Assembly: GCA_012511995.1 (NCBI GenBank)
Contig: JAAZFA010000251.1
Coordinates: 1-5,846 of the forward strand
DNA from: Thermoproteota archaeon
GTDB taxonomy: Archaea > Thermoproteota > Bathyarchaeia > Bathyarchaeales > Bathycorpusculaceae
Reading direction: 5' to 3'
DNA: 5,846 bases
Positions 1-5,846 of the stretch are shown here, one piece after another. How positions within the stretch are numbered: the stretch's first letter is position 1; the number at the start of each line of letters is the position of its first letter. The position numbers and the translations under genes were made by a program. The notes below the pieces were generated by a model that saw only the letters and a program-made list of their open reading frames with translations, searched no databases and was not told the origin of the DNA.

Positions 1-367
1 CGTTAATTTCTTCAGGTCCATCGATGCTAACTGAAGACCAGATTTGGTTTTTGACTAAATTATCGTAAATTTTGCCATCAACAAATGCTCCATTGGTTAA
101 GAGGCAGACGTTGAGGCCTTTGCTTTTGGCGTAGGTGGCGATTTCAAAGATGTCGGGTCGTGTGAGGGGTTCGCCGCCTTTTAATCCGAACCATCGTACC
201 CCGAACTTTTTTACTTCGTCAACGAGGTGGAAGGCTTCTTGTGTAGTCATTTCTCTTGGGGCGTGGGCCCCAGTGGCGTCTACGTTGCAATATTTGCATC
301 TGGCGTTGCATGCGCCGGTGGCGCGCCAAGAAGTCATTAGAAGTGGACCTTGAAGTTCGTCAGTCAA
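1..367 (-). CDS. Radical SAM enzyme, N-terminal part (C-terminus outside window)
   Basis: This is the first 122 codons of a radical SAM protein, which would bind a [4Fe-4S] cluster and cleave S-adenosylmethionine to make a 5'-deoxyadenosyl radical. The cluster motif is C20-N-A-R-C24-K-Y-C27 (CX3CX2C). It is followed by a GGEP motif at residues 64-67 (SAM amino-group binding), an LTNG strand at 90-93 and SIDGPEE at 114-120. This spacing is typical of the MoaA/PqqE/AhbD-like group, many of which carry a C-terminal SPASM domain with extra clusters; that part lies outside the window, so the substrate cannot be named. The start is TTG at 365-367: it directly follows an in-frame TAA and has GAGAGGA 6 nt upstream. 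The first in-frame ATG (residue 11) would leave only eight residues before the first cluster cysteine. Family assignment is firm; function is open. Confidence 0.9.
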   Translation of the reverse strand, partial: MTDELQGPLLMTSWRATGACNARCKYCNVDATGAHAPREMTTQEAFHLVDEVKKFGVRWFGLKGGEPLTRPDIFEIATYAKSKGLNVCLLTNGAFVDGKIYDNLVKNQIWSSVSIDGPEEIN

Positions 368-373
368 TTAGAA

Positions 374-380
374 TCCTCTC
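374..380 (-). promoter_or_regulatory. Ribosome binding site of the left radical SAM gene
   Basis: The minus strand reads GAGAGGA here, 6 nt before the TTG at 367. This near-perfect Shine-Dalgarno match decides the start in favour of TTG over the internal ATG at 335-337. Confidence 0.7.
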
Positions 381-417
381 TGGTTCCATGTATTGGTACC
401 GTTAAGGGGTTTTTGGG

Positions 418-433
418 TTTTAAATAGTTTACT
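418..433 (-). promoter_or_regulatory. Archaeal BRE/TATA promoter for the left radical SAM gene
   Basis: Read on the minus strand, AGTAAA (433-428, fits the BRE pattern RNWAAW) is followed by C and then TATTTAAAA (426-418, TATA box). Transcription would begin about 25 nt further on, near 396. That gives a leader of roughly 29 nt containing the ribosome binding site at 374-380. The position relative to the start codon fits an archaeal promoter; the exact start site is inferred. Confidence 0.55.
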
Positions 434-488
434 TGCAATTTAGGTTGTTTGGATGGGTTACCTCTTAGCAGGTTTTGCCGCTCGAAAT

Positions 489-498
489 TCTATAAATG
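489..498 (+). promoter_or_regulatory. Candidate upstream TATA box for the beta-propeller gene
   Basis: TCTATAAATG is a TATA-like stretch; transcription would begin near 520. That would leave a leader of about 85 nt before the TTG at 606, or about 20 nt before an in-frame ATG at 540 that is followed by an amber codon. A competing candidate lies at 566-575. The BRE hexamer here is weak. Confidence 0.3.
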
Positions 499-565
499 AC
501 TGATTTCAGTAAACTTTATGTTCGAAGCACGGTTTTGATATGTCTCGGGGCTAGGAATCACTGTA

Positions 566-575
566 CCTATATAGA
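566..575 (+). promoter_or_regulatory. Candidate proximal TATA box for the beta-propeller gene
   Basis: CCTATATAGA is a TATA-like sequence about 35 nt before the TTG at 606. If used, transcription would begin near 598 and the mRNA would be almost leaderless. This would explain why no clear Shine-Dalgarno sequence precedes the TTG. It cannot be reconciled with translation starting at the upstream CTG (561) or ATG (540), so only one of the two TATA candidates is likely to be real for a given start. Confidence 0.3.
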
Positions 576-605
576 ATCCTTAATAGAAAGATCCTAATCA
601 CTTCC

Positions 606-3089
606 TTGATTGTCTTACTTCTTGTATCCACTTTTTCCTACATAGCGTTTATTCCAATGGTCAAAGCGGTTATCAGTAATGACGAGTGGACGCAACTAAA
701 TGGGGACGCTTCCATGACCCGGTTCTATGCTGGCTATGGTCCCGATACGTCTAACATACTTTGGAAAGTCAATATAACTGGCATCCAGCCCTACCTCGTT
801 GCGTTTAACGGCAAAATTTATGTATGCAGCACAAGCACCGCGTATGCATTAGACCAAGAAGGCAACATAGTTTGGCAAACCAATTTCCCTGAAGAGACCA
901 CTTGGCCGGTAGCATATAAAATTGATAGCGACCGCATGATTATAGAACGCTATTGCCTCGACTCAGAAACGGGTGATTTATTATGGACTAGCCCAACCTT
1001 TAACGCTTATACTGGAATCTTCAACACCAATGTTTACAGTCCCGAAGAGAAAATGTTCTACGCCAAAGTCAACTCAACAATTGTAGCTTGGGACTTCTCT
1101 AACCCCTCAGAGCCACCAAAAATGGTTTGGAAAACCTACATACGCGGAGGTGGCATAACTGGAATAGGAACAACCTATGGAGACGGAAAAATCTTCACCG
1201 GTTCTTTTGAAAATATGCAACTTGCGCTTGACGCCAAAACTGGAAAAATAATTTGGGCAACCAACACTAAAGGCCCCATGATCTTCACGGGTGCTTATGA
1301 TGACGGCATGTATTTCAAAGGAGGAAGTGACGACAACATAATGTATGCTTTTAATGCAAGCACAGGTGAAGTCATCTGGAGGTACCGTCCAGACACCGAC
1401 GGATACTTTGTTACGGGTTGTGCAGTCGCCTACGGTATGGTTTACTCTATGAATAAAGATGGCTACTTTTACGCATTTGATAGGAATACCGGTGAAATAG
1501 TATGGAAATATAAGGGGCCTAATGAATCGCTTATGTGGCCTGGGATGCCTACTGTTGCAGATGGCAAAATTTATGTAACCACTGGTGAAGCAGCTCAATA
1601 CAATGCTCCACAAGGTATCTCGGAATTCTCCTGCTTAGACGCCTTTACTGGAGCGCAGCTTTGGAAGCTCGACAAAGAAGCATTACCACCCCGAGAATCG
1701 GTCGCAATCGCCTATGATACTCTCTACATTATTCCTGGTGATGTGACAACCGCTGTGGATACCATTTCGGGTAATGAATATGCAACCGACCAACAAATAT
1801 GGGCAATAAAAGATATTTCCCCTGAGGAACCAGATACAGTATCAACTAATTGGCGACAATGGCGGGCTGATGCAGCGCATTCTTCAATTTCTGATATTGG
1901 TCCCTCGAACCTGTCGTTAGCCTGGCGGTTTGCTACGAGCGGCTCAGTCATTTCTTCACCCAGCGTTTGTGATGATATTGTTTATGTCGGTTCAACAGAT
2001 GGCTACATCTATGCATTGGATGCTTGGTATGGCAACTTGATTTGGAAGTTCAAGACTAATGCACCCATTGAATCTTCAGTTGCAGTGGAAAATGGGCATG
2101 TATATACCGGCGGTGACGACGGTTACGTTTACTGCATAAACGCTAAGACAGGTACACAAGTATGGAAAACCTTTGTTAATGGAAACCAAGAATTCACTTT
2201 TGGTAATTTAGTATTAAAATCTTCACCCGCAGTCATAGATGGTGCAGTTTACATTGGCTCCTTAGATAGCTATTTGTATGCCTTAGACTGGACTGACGGA
2301 CATATCTTATGGAAAGCCAAGACTAACGGTCCAATCGAATCCTCGCCTGCAGTGGTAGACGGTGCAGTATATTTTACCGCCGAAGAACCCGATACTGGCG
2401 AAGTCTACAAACTTGATGCAACCACTGGTAATGTTCTGTGGAACTTTAGTATCGCTTACCGCCCCTCGTTTACTGGTGGAAATCAAATGCTTGGATCATC
2501 AAGTGTTGCAGAAGGTAAAGTGTTTGCTTCCTCAAGTTGGGGTGACTATTATTGTATAGACACTGAAACTGGCGAAGAAATCTGGCACTTCTATGACGTA
2601 ACTGCAACCGAGTTTATTGTTTCTTCTCCAATCTGGGTAAACGGCACTGTCTACTTAATTAATAAATTTGATTTAGCAGCAGTCAATGGAACCACTGGTT
2701 CAGCAATCTGGAGCAAATATACTGGTGACGAACTCTACGTCTCACCTTCATATGCTGAAGGCAAAATTTACATGGTTACTAGCCAACGCCATATTTTTGT
2801 ATTAGATATAAATAATCAGGGTGCAATAATTGCTAATGCCACGACCTTATCTAGCAGTTGGTCTTCACCTGCAATAGCAAACAATCGTCTATACATTGGG
2901 TGTAATGACTGGAATGTTTATTGCTTCAAAGAAAATATAACTCTTCAAACATCAACCATCATCCTGTCTCCAGAAAACAATGAGCTTCCATTAATGGCTA
3001 TACTTGCCATAATGTTAATTATAATCATCATAGTTGCCATATTATTAAGCTACAGAATAAAAACAACAAAGTTCAATCAAGTTTTTTGA
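606..3089 (+). CDS. Membrane-anchored extracellular protein with two PQQ-like beta-propellers
   Basis: An 827-residue protein predicted to sit on the outer face of the membrane. Residues 1-21 form a hydrophobic export signal ending at V-K-A. Residues about 28-400 and 416-770 hold two successive beta-propellers built from PQQ-type blades, shown by repeated G-K-I-Y-V and A-x-D-x-x-T-G-x-x-x-W motifs. Each half opens with the same signature (W28 and W416, then a D/A-rich turn and L-x-W), suggesting a tandem duplication. Residues about 794-816 are a single membrane helix followed by a short basic tail (R-I-K-T-T-K). Many N-x-S/T sequons suit surface N-glycosylation. I see no quinoprotein dehydrogenase active site or haem motif, so a scaffold, binding or assembly role is more likely than catalysis; the ligand is unknown. 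The TTG at 606 has no clear ribosome binding site, and the open frame extends upstream to 555, encoding a basic segment (R-I-L-N-R-K) that would make a better signal-peptide n-region, so the true start may be upstream (CTG 561) or otherwise unusual. Confidence 0.88.
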   Translation: MIVLLLVSTFSYIAFIPMVKAVISNDEWTQLNGDASMTRFYAGYGPDTSNILWKVNITGIQPYLVAFNGKIYVCSTSTAYALDQEGNIVWQTNFPEETTWPVAYKIDSDRMIIERYCLDSETGDLLWTSPTFNAYTGIFNTNVYSPEEKMFYAKVNSTIVAWDFSNPSEPPKMVWKTYIRGGGITGIGTTYGDGKIFTGSFENMQLALDAKTGKIIWATNTKGPMIFTGAYDDGMYFKGGSDDNIMYAFNASTGEVIWRYRPDTDGYFVTGCAVAYGMVYSMNKDGYFYAFDRNTGEIVWKYKGPNESLMWPGMPTVADGKIYVTTGEAAQYNAPQGISEFSCLDAFTGAQLWKLDKEALPPRESVAIAYDTLYIIPGDVTTAVDTISGNEYATDQQIWAIKDISPEEPDTVSTNWRQWRADAAHSSISDIGPSNLSLAWRFATSGSVISSPSVCDDIVYVGSTDGYIYALDAWYGNLIWKFKTNAPIESSVAVENGHVYTGGDDGYVYCINAKTGTQVWKTFVNGNQEFTFGNLVLKSSPAVIDGAVYIGSLDSYLYALDWTDGHILWKAKTNGPIESSPAVVDGAVYFTAEEPDTGEVYKLDATTGNVLWNFSIAYRPSFTGGNQMLGSSSVAEGKVFASSSWGDYYCIDTETGEEIWHFYDVTATEFIVSSPIWVNGTVYLINKFDLAAVNGTTGSAIWSKYTGDELYVSPSYAEGKIYMVTSQRHIFVLDINNQGAIIANATTLSSSWSSPAIANNRLYIGCNDWNVYCFKENITLQTSTIILSPENNELPLMAILAIMLIIIIIVAILLSYRIKTTKFNQVF
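3059..3063 (-). terminator. Possible oligo-T terminator of the B12 radical SAM gene
   Basis: The minus strand carries a T5 run 14 nt beyond the stop codon at 3077-3079. It lies inside the last codons of the convergent beta-propeller gene. No stem-loop accompanies it, so this is a weak archaeal-type candidate only. Confidence 0.25.
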
Positions 3090-4555
3090 GTCTCTTGTTC
3101 TTGAACTGAAGTGCTGTAGCCGCCCACACTCTTTTTTGTACCTCTAATTCTGCTAAGTTTTCTAAACATCCACATGGCAGTTTTGTTGTTCCAAACGATG
3201 TGGTTCAATGCAGCACGTGCCATTATTTGGCTATAAAAGTCACCCTTTAATTTTTTACGTAGAAAATAGCTTGGGGTTAAATAGTGATCAAAAAATTCCT
3301 TCTTAACCTCTTCCAATTTATCAAGTGGTAATAACTCGTTTTTGAAGACCTGTGTTTCTTCTCGGTACTGGTTCCAGTTAGAGGATATCTCTAACCCCAA
3401 TTCCTGAACAAAATTCGCAAGTTCAGTACCTGGATAAGGTACAGCTTCACACATGTAGACATAATCAGGTTTTGTCTTGTTAAGGAAGTCAATTGTTTGT
3501 TGCAACATTTCAGGTGTTTCAGTTGGATAGCCAATTACTAGTGAAACGGCTACAGATATGCCTGCTTCTTTGGCCCATTTGATGGCTTGTGCATTTAGTT
3601 CGACGGTTGTGCCTTTACGCATTAGTTTAAGCATTTCAGGGCTACCTGATTCAACTCCGAAATGGATAAGCTGACAGTTAGTAGCCTTTAGTTTGGCAAG
3701 TAATTCTTTATTAACTCGGTCAACTCTGGTTCGACAATCCCAAGGTAAATTCAACTTACGTTTTTGCATTTCATCACAAATAGCATAAGCTCGTTTCAGG
3801 TCGAACGTGAAGGTATCATCGTAGAATGCATAGGCACCGGCATTGAATTTATCCCTGAGCCATTCAAGTTCATCCACCACTCTACTTGGGCTTCTACCTC
3901 GAAAAGCATGACCGCACATTTTGGAAGCCAGGCAGAAAGTGCAGGCGGAAGGGCACCCTCGGCTGGTAATAATAGGCATATAGTTTACTCCAAAAAGCCG
4001 ATACATATTAGTGTCAAAATGATGATGCGCCGGTTGAGGAAGGCTATCAATATCGGCAATGAATGGACGGTCAGGGTTATGGATGATTTGAGTTTTGTTT
4101 TTAAATGTAATACCTTGAACTTGACTGAGATTTTTAAGTTTCCTCTCTGAAACCAGTTTGGCAAGTTCAAGTATGGTTTGTTCGCCTTCACCACGAACAA
4201 TAATGTCCAAGTTTGAGCTTTCAGTAAAAGCTTCATGATCCAGTACGGTGACATGTGGACCACCCATAAGTGTCAATGCCTTAGGTACTGCAATTTTAGC
4301 GGTTTTTAGAACATCTAATGCTGGCAGATAAGTAACTGTTGCTGAAGTTATCCCAATGATATCTGGGTTTAAACTGCGAAACTTGTCCTCCAACGTTTTC
4401 TGGTCAGGACGTGTTATCTGACAGTCTATTACATCAACTTTGTATCCTTTCTGTTCAAGAACTGCTGCTAAGTAGCCAATACCGAGCGGCAAAAAGATAG
4501 ACTGTGCGGCTTCTGGTGGGTAAGATGGATTTACAAGTGCGACGTGGGCTTTCAC
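3077..4555 (-). CDS. Cobalamin-binding-domain radical SAM protein (BchE/COG1032-like)
   Basis: A complete 492-residue protein. Residues about 3-140 form a Rossmann-like B12-binding domain: V-N-P-S-Y-P-P near the N-terminus, P-L-G-I-G-Y-L-A-A (23-31), G-G-P-H-V-T (98-103) and R-G-E-G-E (121-125). The classic DxHxxG cobalamin-ligand motif is absent, as is common in this class. The radical SAM domain follows, with cluster cysteines C201, C205 and C208 (CX3CX2C), Y-D-D-T-F (245-249), F-G-V-E-S-G-S (299-305) and G-Y-P-T-E-T (342-347). Known relatives methylate or rearrange unactivated carbons in tetrapyrroles, lipids, antibiotics and cofactors using B12 and SAM; the substrate here cannot be read from the sequence. 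The C-terminal ~90 residues are basic and helical. The start is GTG at 4553-4555 with AGGGG 7 nt upstream. The gene is convergent with the beta-propeller gene, overlapping it by 13 nt, and divergent from the amidohydrolase, so it is probably transcribed alone. Confidence 0.93.
   Translation of the reverse strand: MKAHVALVNPSYPPEAAQSIFLPLGIGYLAAVLEQKGYKVDVIDCQITRPDQKTLEDKFRSLNPDIIGITSATVTYLPALDVLKTAKIAVPKALTLMGGPHVTVLDHEAFTESSNLDIIVRGEGEQTILELAKLVSERKLKNLSQVQGITFKNKTQIIHNPDRPFIADIDSLPQPAHHHFDTNMYRLFGVNYMPIITSRGCPSACTFCLASKMCGHAFRGRSPSRVVDELEWLRDKFNAGAYAFYDDTFTFDLKRAYAICDEMQKRKLNLPWDCRTRVDRVNKELLAKLKATNCQLIHFGVESGSPEMLKLMRKGTTVELNAQAIKWAKEAGISVAVSLVIGYPTETPEMLQQTIDFLNKTKPDYVYMCEAVPYPGTELANFVQELGLEISSNWNQYREETQVFKNELLPLDKLEEVKKEFFDHYLTPSYFLRKKLKGDFYSQIMARAALNHIVWNNKTAMWMFRKLSRIRGTKKSVGGYSTSVQEQETQKT
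3082..3087 (+). terminator. Possible oligo-T terminator of the beta-propeller gene
   Basis: A run of six T residues overlaps the stop codon region, and a second T6 run lies at 3132-3137, about 43 nt past the stop. Archaeal RNA polymerase terminates at oligo-T tracts without needing a hairpin, so either could end the rightward transcript. Both lie inside the coding end of the convergent radical SAM gene, where they also encode lysine-rich codons, so coding constraint alone could explain them. Confidence 0.3.
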
Positions 4556-4562
4556 GTTTGTA

Positions 4563-4567
4563 CCCCT
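4563..4567 (-). promoter_or_regulatory. Ribosome binding site of the B12 radical SAM gene
   Basis: AGGGG on the minus strand ends 7 nt before the GTG start at 4555. The spacing is ideal and supports the GTG as the true start. Confidence 0.65.
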
Positions 4568-4582
4568 AAGATTTACTGGAAA

Positions 4583-4590
4583 ACACGTGT
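4583..4590. repeat. 8-bp palindrome ACACGTGT
   Basis: A short perfect palindrome whose centre lies 24 bp from that of the 12-bp palindrome, between the probable TATA box and the predicted transcription start of the radical SAM gene. An 8-bp palindrome alone is weak evidence; the position is the reason to record it. Confidence 0.2.
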
Positions 4591-4596
4591 GCGAAG

Positions 4597-4610
4597 CTAT
4601 TATGTTTTAC
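4597..4610 (-). promoter_or_regulatory. Probable BRE/TATA promoter of the B12 radical SAM gene
   Basis: On the minus strand GTAAAA (4610-4605, fits RNWAAW) is followed directly by CATAATAG (4604-4597). Transcription would begin near 4574, giving a leader of about 19 nt that contains the AGGGG ribosome binding site. The same order of a GTAAA-containing element followed by an AT-rich box occurs before the left radical SAM gene. The BRE half lies within a 12-bp palindrome. Confidence 0.4.
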
Positions 4611-4616
4611 GTAAAA
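4605..4616. repeat. 12-bp perfect palindrome TTTTACGTAAAA (possible operator)
   Basis: A perfect inverted repeat without spacer lies in the divergent intergenic region and overlaps the BRE of the leftward promoter. A dimeric regulator bound here would block transcription-factor-B access. AT-rich palindromes of this length can occur by chance in such sequence, so a regulatory role is only a suggestion. Confidence 0.35.
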
Positions 4617-4652
4617 AGGTAAAGGCAGTTGCTGAGCTTGGGAAACGGAAGG

Positions 4653-4661
4653 TTTTTTATG
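4653..4661 (+). promoter_or_regulatory. Candidate TATA box for the amidohydrolase gene
   Basis: TTTTTTATG is the most AT-rich stretch at a suitable distance upstream of the gene. Transcription would begin near 4683, leaving a leader of about 26 nt that includes the GGAG ribosome binding site. No clear BRE precedes it, so support is positional. Confidence 0.3.
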
Positions 4662-4696
4662 GCACCCGCCTAACTAGCGATTACTACTATTAACAT

Positions 4697-4700
4697 GGAG
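4697..4700 (+). promoter_or_regulatory. Ribosome binding site of the amidohydrolase gene
   Basis: GGAG lies 8 nt before the TTG at 4709-4711. Because an in-frame TAA occurs at 4691-4693, this site and the TTG define the only start that keeps the conserved N-terminal strand. Confidence 0.6.
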
Positions 4701-4708
4701 ACTTAGGC

Positions 4709-5846
4709 TTGCCAGCGGATCTAGCAATTATAAACGCAAATATAAAAACCATGAACCCCAAGCAACCTTCAGCCCAAGCCGTTGCTGTCTTCAAAAACAG
4801 AGTCATCAAAGTTGGTTCTAACCAAGAAATCCAGACCGTAATCCATCCAGATACCACAGTTATGGATCTTGAAGGCAAAACTGTACTTCCAGGGTTAATT
4901 GATACCCATTTACATGTTGCGGATTATGGACGCAGTCTAATGTGGCTTGACCTAACTGGTGCAAAATCCATTGTAGAACTCCAGCAAATAATCAAAGAAA
5001 AAACCAAAACACTGCTTTCTGGTCAATGGATTATTGGACAAGGCTGGAATGAAACCCGCTTCAAAGAAAAACGCGCTCCCACAGCAGAAGAACTTGATGA
5101 AGTTGCCCCGGTTAACCCCGTTATACTTTATCGGGAGACAGCGATGATTTGTGCGACAAACACTAACGCCATTCAACTCGCTAAGGTAACAGAACAAACT
5201 TCTGCACCATTAGGTGGAGCAATTGATAAAAACAAAAATGGCAAACTTTTGGGCGTTTTCCGTGACACCGCAACCAATCTTATCTGGCAAGCCGTCCCCG
5301 AACCAACCGAGGACGAATTACTCGAGGCGACAGCTCAAGCGTGTCAAAAAATCTTTAAAGCAGGTATTACCAGCATCACTTGGCTTGTCATAGCAGAAAA
5401 CGAATTAAATATTATCAAAAGACTTCACGAGCAAAACCGTCTGCTTTTCAGAGTTAACGTGGTTGTTCCTGAGGCGCTTCTTGAAAAGACAGTAGAGTTA
5501 AAAACGAGAAACCCTGAGGTGCTACGTGTTGGTGGAGCCTTTATTGTTGTAGATGGTTACTTGGATTCTAAAGAAGCGGCCCTGCAAAAGCCTTACAGTG
5601 ACGACCCTGAGAATAGTGGTAAGATGTTGCTTACCCAAGAACAGCTTATGGCTTCTGTTAGGCGCACGTTGACATTTGGTGTTCAACCGGTTATCCATGC
5701 TATGGGCGACAAAGCAATCGATATCACTCTGAATGTGATTGAGCAAATCCAAACAGCGGACATTCGATATCGAATCGAACAAGCGGCAATCTTGAACCAG
5801 TCACTAATTGATCGGCTCAAGAAGCAAAACATAGTTGTTTCTATCC
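4709..5846 (+). CDS. YtcJ-like amidohydrolase (amidohydrolase family 3), C-terminus outside window
   Basis: The first 379 codons of a metal-dependent hydrolase, a family usually about 500-550 residues long that cleaves amide or related C-N bonds in small, mostly uncharacterised substrates, probably in the cytoplasm (no signal peptide). The N-terminus (A-D-L-A-I-I-N-A to V-I-K-V-G, residues 3-36) is the usual beta-sandwich strand. L-P-G-L-I-D-T-H67-L-H69 is the first metal-binding HxH; G-W-N (112-114) and V-I-H330-A-M-G-D match further family motifs. Two normally conserved metal-site positions differ: the lysine expected before V-V-D-G is F278, and the histidine expected in R-I-E-H is Q358. 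The start is TTG with GGAG 8 nt upstream; an in-frame TAA at 4691 rules out anything earlier, and the ATG at residue 15 would cut off the first conserved strand. Divergently transcribed from the B12 radical SAM gene. The family is clear; whether the enzyme is active, and on what, is not. Confidence 0.9.
   Translation, partial: MPADLAIINANIKTMNPKQPSAQAVAVFKNRVIKVGSNQEIQTVIHPDTTVMDLEGKTVLPGLIDTHLHVADYGRSLMWLDLTGAKSIVELQQIIKEKTKTLLSGQWIIGQGWNETRFKEKRAPTAEELDEVAPVNPVILYRETAMICATNTNAIQLAKVTEQTSAPLGGAIDKNKNGKLLGVFRDTATNLIWQAVPEPTEDELLEATAQACQKIFKAGITSITWLVIAENELNIIKRLHEQNRLLFRVNVVVPEALLEKTVELKTRNPEVLRVGGAFIVVDGYLDSKEAALQKPYSDDPENSGKMLLTQEQLMASVRRTLTFGVQPVIHAMGDKAIDITLNVIEQIQTADIRYRIEQAAILNQSLIDRLKKQNIVVSI

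Noticed and set aside
135..353. 72-codon open frame on the plus strand at the left edge
   Set aside because: It is antisense to the radical SAM N-terminus, which carries the cluster cysteines and GGEP motif and has its own ribosome binding site and promoter.
453..503. 16-codon open frame (ATG at 453, TGA at 501) upstream of the beta-propeller gene
   Set aside because: Too short to judge, only a weak ribosome binding site, and it lies upstream of both candidate TATA boxes, so it would not be on the propeller transcript.
369..580. 9-nt direct repeat TAGAATCCT at 369-377 and 572-580
   Set aside because: One copy coincides with the ribosome binding site of the left gene on the other strand; a 9-mer repeated once in a short AT-rich gap is probably chance.
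1107..1613. 168-codon open frame on the minus strand within the beta-propeller gene
   Set aside because: It lies entirely antisense to a well-supported coding region with clear PQQ repeat motifs, has no recognisable domain, and is best explained as a codon-bias shadow.
2221..2380. Similar DNA segments encoding S-S-P-A-V-x-D-G-A-V-Y in neighbouring blades
   Set aside because: These follow from the repeated beta-propeller blades and are already explained as protein repeats, not a mobile or CRISPR-like DNA repeat.
3764..4150. 128-codon open frame on the plus strand opposite the radical SAM gene
   Set aside because: It is antisense to the segment encoding the CX3CX2C cluster motif, whose conservation shows which strand is coding; the translated product looks like no known family.
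1..5846. The two radical SAM genes, the propeller protein and the amidohydrolase as one biosynthetic cluster
   Set aside because: No precursor peptide, transporter or shared operon is visible; the genes alternate in direction and each appears to have its own promoter, so co-function is not supported by this window.

Overview
The window most likely comes from an archaeon. Its genes are preceded by archaeal-type promoter elements (a BRE-like purine/A-rich hexamer followed by an AT-rich TATA box about 25 nt before a short leader) and by short Shine-Dalgarno sites. One gene encodes a secreted, C-terminally membrane-anchored PQQ-type beta-propeller protein of a kind common in archaea. The gene content and moderate base composition would suit an uncultured TACK-type lineage such as Bathyarchaeia, but that placement is inference; no rRNA or marker gene is present. 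All four coding regions appear to start with TTG or GTG rather than ATG.

Layout: (1) 1-367, minus strand: the N-terminal 122 codons of a radical SAM enzyme with a CX3CX2C cluster motif, running off the left edge. (2) 368-605: a divergent intergenic region with a good leftward promoter and ribosome binding site, and weaker rightward promoter candidates. (3) 606-3089, plus strand: an 827-residue exported protein with two consecutive PQQ-like beta-propellers and a C-terminal membrane anchor. (4) 3077-4555, minus strand: a 492-residue B12-binding-domain radical SAM protein, convergent with the propeller gene and overlapping it by 13 nt at the stop codons. (5) 4556-4708: a second divergent intergenic region with two short perfect palindromes, one overlapping the probable promoter of the radical SAM gene. 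(6) 4709 to the right edge, plus strand: a YtcJ-like (amidohydrolase family 3) metal-dependent hydrolase, incomplete at its C-terminus, in which two positions that normally ligate metal are substituted.

The four genes are arranged divergent-convergent-divergent, so no two are co-transcribed and no single pathway is implied. There is no tRNA, rRNA, CRISPR array, transposase or other mobile-element signature. The points most worth following up are the altered active site of the amidohydrolase, the uncertain N-terminus of the beta-propeller protein (an in-frame ATG separated from the open frame by one amber codon), and the tandem two-propeller architecture. I see no convincing evidence of a wholly new multi-gene system.
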